A stretch of 64,000 bases of DNA from Corbicula japonica. Lineage: Eukaryota; Mollusca; Bivalvia; Venerida; Cyrenidae. The first letter of the stretch is position 1. Every line of letters begins with the position of its first letter. A program made the translations under genes and the position numbers. The stretch spans positions 372,001 to 436,000 of the forward strand of contig JAZAYU010000205.1 of assembly GCA_038501625.1 (NCBI GenBank), given 5' to 3'. The notes below the pieces were generated by a model. It ran no database searches. It worked only from the letters and a program-made list of their open reading frames with translations, and had not been told where the DNA came from. This document shows positions 55,692 to 64,000 of the stretch, piece by piece.

Positions 55692-58600
55692 CTGAAAAAG
55701 AAAGCAGAGGTCGTTCTTACTGTTCTTTACATCAACAATGAATTTAAGAGAATTCAAATTTGATAAATAATTAAATAACAATTTAGTTGGAAAAAGTATT
55801 CTATTTAACAAATAAGAATTTTGTGTTTTCGATTGTTTAACTGTTCTTCACTAGCTCCTCATATTGTTGTTTTTCTGCGCAAATGTGAAATTGATGCACC
55901 TCAGAACTTGGTTTAAACCCTTAGATGGAATATGCATAGCCCCTGACATTCCAAGGTGATACTTTCTCGTGGTCTCAAATGTATTCCCTGTTAATAAAAT
56001 GTCCTTATGACCTCGATCAAATCTTAACAAATTTCTCTCTTCCTCTATACTTTTCTGCCGTTTGAAATACCCGGTGATGCGTATTACTCTTTCTTTGTCG
56101 TGGTTAAATAATTCAACGTGAATTTCCTACCCATATAATAGGCATTCCATGACGACGATGTCGAGAATGTTTATGCTTTTAACGTTTTGATCGTTCAAGA
56201 ACTATATAACGTGCTTAAAAGAACGATTGGAAGGCTTATGATTTGCGATCTAAATGCTTCAAATTATTAAATTAATTTAATAATTTCCCAAATATCAAGG
56301 TCTTACGTGTACTTCCATATTCAAAATCGTAGGGAACGCTCGCACAAATCTCTCTCAGTTTTTCTTGATATGCAACCCAGTCCTGCTTTTTCTTTCCTTT
56401 AATACCGGAGACGAGTGAAAATCTAAGCTCGGTCAGGAATAACGGTACAGCCAGAATCTCGTTATCATCTACTTTACCTGAAAAATACAGCATCAAGGAA
56501 ACGCCGTATTTTGAACAAAACAAAATATAAATAAAATTAAAGTAAGATTTTTTCCTGAACTTCAGTTCACTGTTTCAGCCTTTTGAATGTGTTAAGCCAG
56601 ATATAATAATCCGTAAAACATAAGGAAAGTAAATGTAACCCGCCGTCGGGATAGTCACTACTAAATTTCGCTAAATTCAAAGACATACACCTTTATGATA
56701 AGATTAAATGAGATAGGATGTCGAGTATATTTTTTTCCAAACTGTTCGACCAAATATTGGTCAGGCAATGAGATATTGAACAGGCAAACGTTGATATTGG
56801 ATAGGCAATCGTTAAACACCGATTTCTTTCACTTGAAATCATAAACTGTTACAGTTAATTAATGGGAACTCATAAGAACATGTAGTTTACGGTTACACGT
56901 GCATGTTTTAGTATACAGTTATTTCATATGTGATTTGGGAACAGTCAAAATGTTGGCTCGAGGTGGAGGGGATAGTGTTTTGAACTGTTGCCCGAGGCCG
57001 TTGGCCGAGGGCACCAGTTCAAAACACTATCCCCGACACCGAGGGACAACTGTTTGACTGTTCCCAAATCAAATATGAAATAACTGTTTTATTACCTGAT
57101 CAATTACTGTTTTAACGGTACTTGCAGATGAAAAAGGAACAAGAAAAAAATTGCTAATATGTTTTAACTTTTTTTAATTTAACAATCTTGTAACTATGTC
57201 ACACTGCCAACATTGTGTATGTCAGTAGGTTTTCATATTGTTTTTCTCTGTATTTTTCATAAAACATCTTAAGGAAACTGTCATTTTGCTTACAAAATTT
57301 TAATTTGTTTAAATACTTCACCACGTTTTATTTATGGAGAAATAATAATTGGGGTCAATTTGTTTCTTTACTGTTCCACATGACGTCATGACGTCAGAGC
57401 ACGCGAGGGAAACAGTCGAAACTAATGACCGGTCAACAGTTCGCAAACATTTTTTTAGAATTTCAGAAAACAGTCAAAACTACCAAATTACATTTATATA
57501 AGGTATCACGTAATAAAAACCAATATTATGCTTCCAATATGTGAAGAATAAAAGAATGACTTCATTATAAAAATAACTAACTTTTATGATCGAAAACATG
57601 ATTGAACATATAGTGAAATACAAAACATACCATCAATTATCATGTTTCCCAGCAAGTTGACTTCTTCAAACACCTTTTCGAAATAAAAGCCCGGGATATC
57701 ATTGGTGCTGAAGTGTTGATGGTCGAAAGATATCTTATGGTCCTTCGGCAGACGAGCCTCAAGAGGGAGTTTATGTTCTCGAATAATTGTATAAATGTAA
57801 CCTTCATGTCCATCTATAAATATATAGAAGGGACTTTTGAAAGCCGCTAAACACGACAAATATTAAAATATTGAAGGCTCGGTTCGATTGAGCCTATTCA
57901 TGGACAGTAATAGAAACGTATATTACTGCTCACGCTGCCCCGGTTGGAGAGCAATTTAGATCAATCTCAAACGATGGTATGCATATGGCAGTGAACGTGA
58001 AACCTACGGTTTTCAGTTTTAAAAATCAACAGGTCTGGAATAATCATATATGGTGAAGTTAAGGAAGAAGTCGCTTTAGGCTGCCTAAGTGTGAAATTAT
58101 AGTAATTCCATAAAGTAAATTTTTGGAACGTTCCATAACCTTGCATAATCTGTTTGTTTTAACCACAATTGACTACAGTTCTTATTTAACTGACATATTT
58201 ATATGGTGGCATATTTTTGTCCAAAAGATAACCAGTTAAGGTTCGCAAATAGTTTTGACATTGCGCCAAATTGCAATTATTTTTTATCTATGAATTATCC
58301 ATTCAAGACCGCAACGTTTCAATGAAAGGAGTTTCTTTATCCTTCTGTATTATTAAAGGGTATTTAGAGCAGGAATAGGCAATTTATTACAAGAACTGTG
58401 ATGGTTTGTCGCAAATCATCACGACCCTTTAATGCTTTAAAATCATATACACTTAATTCTATGCAAATAAAAATATCAATTTCTTCACAGAAATAGAAAG
58501 TTATTTGTTTATTTTTTACGATAAATGACAATGCTTCTTTTTAACAAGTCTGACTGTATGCCACTGGTGTGGCACCGGGGCAAGACAACTCAATTTTTCT

Positions 58601-61600
58601 AAATATTAAATTTGTTGCATTTCAGTTCTTACTATAGTTTCTGTTGAACCCTCTTACTTACGTTCCGGGAGCTACGGTAAGTTTCAACCACGAAAATGAA
58701 GTACATGAAAGAGTTATTGTTTAAGTATAATATTTTGGATGACAAGGGAACACAAAAATAAGGGACGGGTGTGCATTCGACTTGGACGGGAACCAGTGAA
58801 GTCCATTGGCGTGTTCCTTTTAATGGGACGGAAACCAATATAGTTATTCAATACACGTGTTCCTTCTAATGGGACTGGAACCAATATAGTTATGTGCATT
58901 CGCGTGTTCCTTCAAATGGGACGGGAACCAATATAATTATGTCCATTCACGTGTTCCTTCTAATATTAGGACGGGAACCAATCTAGTTATATCTATTCAA
59001 GTGTTCCTTATGTGGGGACGGAAACCAATCTAGTTAAGTGCATTCTACTTGGACGGGAACCAGTGAAGTCCATTGGCGTGTTCCTTTTAATGGGACGGAA
59101 ACCAATATAGTTATTTAATTCACGTGTTCCTTCTAATGGGACTGGAACCAATATAGTTAAGTGCATTCGCGTGTTCCTTCAAAAAGGACTGGAACCGATA
59201 TAATTATTTCCATTCACGTGTACCTTCTATTAGGACGGGAACCAATCTAGTTATATCTATTCACGTGTTCCTTTTGTGGGGACGGAAACCAATCTAGTTA
59301 TGTCCATTTACATTTTCGTTCTGATGGGACGGGAACCAATTTTGTTATGTCCATTCATGTGTTACTTCTAATGGAACGGGAACCAATCTAGTAATGTCCA
59401 TTCACGTGTTCCTTCTAATGGGAAAGAAGCCAATCTAGTTTTGTCCATTAATATGTTCCTTCTAATGGGACGGAAACCAATCTAGTTATATCAATATACG
59501 TATTCCTTATAATTAGACGGGAGACAATCTAGTATATTATGTCTATTCAAGTGTTCCTTCTAATACTCAATATTTGGTCATTTACGGGCACGTCTTCCGT
59601 TTACATATCTGTTCACATTGCTAGAACTATTATCATTTATTATATGTTTTCCAGTGAATTATAGAGTTTACTCAGTAAAATAAAAATGGTATTACACTGT
59701 TTTGAAACTGTAGAATACCATTTTTATTTTCACTGATTTTGCCGAACTACTTTTTTTAGCTTTTGACTTCTCTTTTGTACGCCATTGATGGCATTATGTT
59801 TCTATTGAAAATGATGTAAATGTAAATAAAATTAAGTGTTTTTTTCAGTTTCTTTCGATAATAGTGATAGATAAGCTGTTTAATAACCTTAAATCTGATA
59901 TGAATTTCAGAATTACTTTCTATTGCTTCATCAGTTATAATTGAAAGTTAAGCAGGGAACAAACAAATATCCGCTATGTATTACCATGTCTACTTACATG
60001 TGACGGAATCCTCGTCCATCACACACAAGGTCTCCCCAAATGATGTAGGCAGGCTCAGGATCCTTGGTTTGATATAGGACAGAAGCCTCGCTACGACTCG
60101 GCGTTGGGTCGAAACCACCGCAAGAACGATAATCTGAAGTTTACAAACGTTTGTTATACTCATCTGGACTAAATGAAATCAGCTTAAAATAATGAGACTA
60201 AATACTACAACGGTATATAAGAGATAGTAAGAGCACACGTGGCAATAATAAGTCATTATGTAGCCATTGGTCCCTGTAAAGATCTTCTTACCACCATCAA
60301 GAGGCGCAAACTAAAATGGTTGGGCCACGTAACAAGAGGAGAGGGGCTTGCCAAGACAGTGCTCGAAGGAACAGTCAGAGGAGGAAAGAGAGGAAGACAG
60401 AAGAAGAGATGGGAAGACAACATCACAGTATGGACAGGACTGATGCTGAGCAAAGATGTAAAATGCGCGAAGGACAGGGACGGTTGAAGAGGACTGATTG
60501 ACAGGTCATCTGCAGCGCCCCAACGGCATCCGCCATGGGACAGGTGAAGATGAAGGTGATACATGTACGCAACAATGTTGGCATATTTATCACGAGGATT
60601 CTTCCAGTGTTTATGGGATTATTTCACAATGCACACACTTCGAACGAGTTTTTCTTTAAATTAGAAGGTAAAAAATGAAATATGCAGTTATGGCCATCTA
60701 GTACATGTAGACACAGCCTTAACACAACAAGATAAAAGAGAGAAAAAAAACATTCTGGAAAGGCCAGTGGCTTAACATTCTGCCACATGTGGCTTTTACC
60801 AGGTTCCAGAGTACACATACCATTCTGTTATTTTCATAATAAAATATAAAAATATTGCAGGCTCGGTTAAATTGAGCTTGTTCATGTGCTTTAATGGTAA
60901 TGCATACTGTGCTGTAATGGTAATGCATATTTTCCTGTTATGGTAATGCATATTTAAATTTAATTTCCACGCCGCCGAGTCCCAGGTTGAGTGCTACTTA
61001 GTATTAACAGATTATTTATTTGTTCTTCTTTCCAGTGCAAACTAATGTCTGAAGAAACTTACCTTGCAAACTTTTACTGTTTGTTTACTATATTTTATTG
61101 AAGCATACAATACAAATAAGATTTTCAAATTTATTGCAACTTTATTTGTGTTTTATTAGCAGTAGGGTGAACAAGAAATATCTTTAAAAAAGATAAACGG
61201 CGTTGATGGAAGTTTTACATATACATGTGTACAAAAAATATAAGAAAGAAATATAGAGAGGCGAAGCAGACACAGTTTAGTTATTTTATTTTACATTTTT
61301 TAGCTGTTGACGAACCCTCCCTGATTCTTAGTATGACCTAGAGATAAAGCGACCGAAGTATGACAACTCATAAATTCAACGAAAGTGTCTTTCAAAAAAA
61401 AAATGTTGAAGCTGTTGCAACCGTGATACTAAGACGATTAAAGAAGCAATGTCTAACGTTAAGTCTTGATCTACATGTACATTTATTCACTTCCAATAAA
61501 ATACCTCTTGTAGAGTTAGAACTCAAGATAATTAAATGTCCTTGAAATTTAATAAATATTAATAATAACAAGAGCGAAATCTACCAACTTTTACGTAAAT

Positions 61601-63886
61601 TAACTTTAAAAAGTGTCCCATCCGAGTATTGTACCAGGGGCCTCCGCTTGCGAGGCGAGAGAATTAGCCACTACACTACAGAGAACTTGACATTTGGACT
61701 TGAAATTAACAATCAGTATCAAAAGAACTAGAAAGGAACCAGTAAGAACTAGAAATATCTGCACTTCTCTTTCGTTTTACACTGTGTATTGTACGCAAGT
61801 GTTTACCTGACACCCAAGAAAATTCCATTTAAAATTGTAATTTTGCCATCAACATTGACTTATCTGGTTATTTAAATCGCGAATATGTTTTTTCTCAAAT
61901 ACAATAATCGCTTTTAAAAACGAAAATGCTCGAACATGTAATTGCCAGGTTAATACTTAAACAAAATATAAAAATCGTTACGGTAATCGTTAACAACATC
62001 CATTAACAACCAATCGAAATAATCTTTTTGATTTTCCCGCTGCATAATAATAAATCCCACTAGATACCTCTCCGCCCTGCTAGATTGTTTACCTGACACC
62101 CAAGAAAATTCCATTTAAAATTGTAATTTTGCCATCAACATTGACTTATCTGTTTATTTAAATCGTGAACATGTTTTTTTCTCAAATACAATAATCGCTT
62201 TAAAAAACGAAAATGCTCGAACATGTAATTGCCATTTAAATATTTAAATTTAAGTAAATACTTAAACAAAATATAAAAATCGTTACGGTAATCGTAAACA
62301 ACATCCATTAACAACCAATCGAAATAATCTTTTTGATTTTCCCGCTGCATAATAATAAAATCCCACTAGATACCTCTCCACCCTGCAAGATGCCTCACTG
62401 GTGTATATAGCTACCAATCGAAATAGTTTATTTCATTTTCCCGCTGCATAATAATAGAATACGAGTATTATTCACAACATTTCATTGGTCGAAAAACTAG
62501 GTCAAAAGTGGGCTTAGACAGCTAACGCCGAAAAATTATAACAAGTCTGTAACCGGTTTAATAAAGCAATACGATGTGACAAAACTCTCTCTCTATTACA
62601 CGATATAGCACGGAGAAACTTAAAATAAGTTTTCAAGTTTATTTCAACCAGTCTCGAGTGTTATTGGCAAAGTCGGTAAATCATTTCAACAGTTTCGTAC
62701 ATGTAACTGTGTACTGAAATCGAAAGACACCATAAATTATATGAAGGCCTCCATAATTGATAACAATTTTTACCGGGTTTTGGGGCAATTAAAATATTGT
62801 CTTAAGGCGATATTTAAACATGTATGTGTAAAACAATCGAAAACATCTCTTTAAAGAATCATGGCGAAAGTTTTTGATAAGGTGTTTGCAATTTTATTTG
62901 AAATTACTTGAAATTCATTCGTTTAGCTAAAGATTGAAAGGTAAAAATCTGAACTGCAAAATAAACACAAATACAGCCTCCCTACATAGACACACATCAG
63001 GAAGAAAACAAAAGCAAGCATGGGTTTATAAAAATCAATTTCAAATAAGACACCACTAACAAAGAATTATTAATTAAAAGAAAAGAGATCCTGAGGGGTT
63101 TTCGCCTCGGAATGGTCATTTACAAAATCAAATGCCACTGGTTTCAATCAAGTCATAGGTGCACCAACCTCGGGTACTATGTGTTTTGGTGAATTGACTT
63201 CAATCCACCCATCAACGCGATGATGTTGCATACAAAAACACACAATCATAGCGTTGTCAAGCAAAAAGCTGCATAAGAGTTTCTACTGCTAAAACAAAAC
63301 AAGCTTTTAAATAGTAAAGATTTAAAATTTCATGGCAAAGATAGGAAATTTGTACGATTGTAAACGGGAAAAAGGTACCTTCGGTCATATTTTGTGACAT
63401 TTTATTTGTTACTATATTTAGAAAGAACTTACAACTCTCTATACATTTCTCATAACTAAAAAGCGCTGTTCTTACACATTTTGACAATAAACTGATATTT
63501 TTAACGCGAAATGCATAATAATAAATGTCGTCTGCTCAATTTTATGACTTCATTGCAAGGATTGATGTCAACTGTCCGAAGGTCCCTTTTCCCGTGACGC
63601 GCCCCAATAATATCAATTATATATAGGGGAAAATTTTTATTAGCTGTTTTGATATGGCATCAATCCATATCGCAAAACTATCAATTTATAATCATAAGAT
63701 ATTTTAAAAGGTTTTTTCAGTTTCATTTAAAAAAGTCCAAACCTGGTCTTTTTCCAGTGGCTTTTCCAACAGGTCGCCGGAGAAGCCTTGTCTAACTTTT
63801 AACACAAGCGGTAAAGGTTTATGTAACTGTAACTTGTCATATATATCAGCAACCGAGTACTGTTTTCTGTCTGAAGTAAACTCCAT
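54397..63886 (-). CDS. Gene C: CABIT-SAM adaptor, GAREM-like
   Basis: Five exons on the minus strand (63886-63743, 60133-59998, 57813-57631, 56477-56307, 55691-54397) join in frame into 1929 nt, 642 residues. The CABIT domain spans about residues 10-210. The linker carries APPVPTV, RPPPPIP, RPPLPKA and VPPPKLA proline segments plus YISM, YVEI, GYDYLVP and LKLYENNLP tyrosine motifs. The SAM domain is at ~577-637. The linker is shorter than in gene B: an interval present in B between DEPIPR and KR-PPP is absent. Same intron positions and phases as gene B show a tandem duplication. A Grb2/MAPK adaptor role is inferred from the family. Confidence 0.92.
55868..56105 (-). repeat. F1 copy in gene C intron 4, degenerate
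   Basis: GAAATTGATGCACCTCAGAACTTGGTTTAAACCC..TGACATTCCAAGGTGATACT. Position and orientation match the F1 copy in gene B intron 4. Confidence 0.65.
56307..56477 (-). CDS. Gene C exon 4: end of CABIT
   Basis: 171 nt, residues 155-211 (GKVDDNEILAVPLFLTELRF..GIKGKKKQDW..CASVPYDFEYGST). Acceptor TTTTTCAG, donor ACAC|GTAAGA. Confidence 0.93.
56915..57086. repeat. 172-bp imperfect palindrome
   Basis: ACAGTTATTTCATATGTGAT and GGGAACAGTCAAA at the left are mirrored at the right; the centre is GGCCGTTGGCCGAGG. Gene C intron 3. Confidence 0.85.
57631..57813 (-). CDS. Gene C exon 3: CABIT
   Basis: 183 nt, residues 94-154 (GHEGYIYTIIREHKLPLEARL..STNDIPGFYFEKVFEEVNLLG). Acceptor ATTTATAG, donor GATG|GTATGT. 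Confidence 0.93.
57830..58015 (+). repeat. F4 repeat
   Basis: GGGACTTTTGAAAGCCGCTAAACACGAC, AAAATATTGAAGGCTCGG, TTCATGGACAGTAATAG, GATGGTATGCATATGGCAGTG. It lies directly upstream of gene C exon 3 in intron 2. Confidence 0.8.
58765..59575. repeat. ~47-bp minisatellite, about 16 units
   Basis: Degenerate units of TCCATTCACGTGTTCCTTCTAATGGGACGGGAACCAATCTAGTTATG type. A stretch from 58780 (CTTGGACGGGAACCAGTGAA) recurs at 59048, giving a ~268-bp higher-order period. Gene C intron 2. Confidence 0.9.
59998..60133 (-). CDS. Gene C exon 2: CABIT core
   Basis: 136 nt, residues 49-93 plus one base (IIVLAVVSTQRRVVARLLSY, then IKPRILSLPTSFGET..CVMDEDSVT). Acceptor AACTTCAG, donor ACAT|GTAAGT. Its first ~65 coding bases are identical to gene B exon 2. 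Confidence 0.93.
60241..60565 (+). pseudogene. LINE reverse-transcriptase C-terminal fragment
   Basis: A frame reads LLTTIKRRKLKWLGHVTRGE..GTVRGGKRGRQKKRWEDNI..WTGL..KDRDG and, after a frame break, a remnant of the SSVVPQRP-type tail. KLKW.GHV.R and GRQKKRWEDNI are typical of the RT C-terminus of invertebrate LINEs. It lies in gene C intron 1. Confidence 0.8.
60668..60832 (+). repeat. F1 copy with deletions
   Basis: AAAAAATGAAATATGCAGTTATGGCC..GTAGACACAGCC..GGAAAGGCCAGTGGC..CCAGGTTCCAGAGTACAC. Confidence 0.6.
60838..61005 (+). repeat. F4 repeat with a triplicated segment
   Basis: AAAATATTGCAGGCTCGGTT..TTGTTCATG; then GTAATGGTAATGCATA occurs three times; then CACGCCGCCGAGTCCCAGGTTGAG. Confidence 0.75.
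61168..62540 (+). repeat. Second copy of the RT-element 3' region, internally duplicated
   Basis: Starts inside the RT C-terminus (AACAAGAAATATCTTTAAAA..GGCGTTGATGG) and ends with the same AGACAGCTAACGCCGAAAAA as 52090. A ~290-bp segment beginning GTTTACCTGACACCCAAGAA is present twice (about 61800-62087 and 62088-62390). The antisense tRNA-like part is at 61612-61690. Gene C intron 1. Confidence 0.8.
62955..63250 (+). repeat. F1 copy
   Basis: AATACAGCCTCCCTACATAG..AGCATGGGTTTATAAAAATC..GGGGTTTTCGCCTCGGAATGGTCA..TGCCACTGGTTTC..GATGTTGCATACAAAAACAC. Confidence 0.7.
63355..63605. mobile_element. F2 MITE with eroded left end
   Basis: The right terminus (TTTTCCCGTGACGCGCCCC) is intact and followed by AATA. 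The left terminus keeps only ACGGGAAAAAGGTACCTTCGG. Gene C intron 1. Confidence 0.8.
63743..63886 (-). CDS. Gene C exon 1 with start codon
   Basis: 144 nt, residues 1-48 (MEFTSDRKQYSVADIYDKLQ, then LHKPLPLVLKVRQGFSG..LEKPLEKDQ). Context ATTCATCATGGAG; donor CAG|GTTTGG. Two residues longer than in gene B. Confidence 0.93.
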
Positions 63887-64000
63887 GATGAATATTAAAT
63901 GTTGAACTCCGAATCTTATGATTTAGTCTGTTAATTGTTCTTTTGTCGCTGTGTATTTATAAATTACTCATGTGATTACTGAAACATTAAACATCACATG

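Overview
This window is nuclear DNA from an intron-rich animal, most likely a bivalve mollusc. The AT-rich sequence is packed with short interspersed repeats, foldbacks and minisatellites, and the genes are split into small exons with GT/AG borders. One repeat, in the first intron of the lyase gene, opens with an AGCTCACCTG palindrome followed by a GC-rich stretch and ~145-bp tandem units; I recognise this type from bivalve genomes. The species assignment is an inference from memory.

Four protein-coding genes are supported. (1) Gene A (+, 9906-12081): two exons encoding an acidic, disordered scaffold with repeated YINV motifs and a C-terminal SAM domain. (2) A sphingosine-1-phosphate lyase gene (+, 15636-30872): 12 exons that join in frame into a 537-residue PLP enzyme with one N-terminal membrane segment. 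(3) Gene B (-, 46358-34635) and (4) gene C (-, 63886-54397): tandem paralogs with identical five-exon structure. Both encode a CABIT domain, a proline- and tyrosine-rich linker and a C-terminal SAM domain, the layout of GAREM-type Grb2 adaptors. Gene A shares the SAM and linker style, but no CABIT exon is visible upstream of it in the window. The lyase and gene B are convergent.

The rest is mostly transposon debris. It includes: a hAT-type non-autonomous element with an 8-bp target duplication (929-1915); a Tc1/mariner transposase relic beside a (CCATA)n satellite (3549-4370); a 251-bp MITE family (F2) with perfect 30-bp terminal repeats; an almost perfect palindrome family (F3); an abundant ~450-bp family (F1, at least 15 pieces); a family (F4) whose leading segment is amplified into a 93-bp tandem array; a tRNA-derived SINE (F5); a 3-kb foldback element with ~0.6-kb arms inside intron 1 of gene B; a decayed reverse-transcriptase element with an antisense tRNA-Glu-like segment; and three LINE 3' ends.

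Functionally, the lyase would end sphingosine-1-phosphate signalling at the ER. The three SAM proteins look like receptor tyrosine kinase/MAPK adaptors. Their adjacency shows no obvious shared pathway. The most notable observations are a 53-residue repeat array of Grb2-SH2-type motifs in gene A, a minisatellite that copied the end of lyase exon 3 with its splice donor, and the long-arm foldback in gene B.
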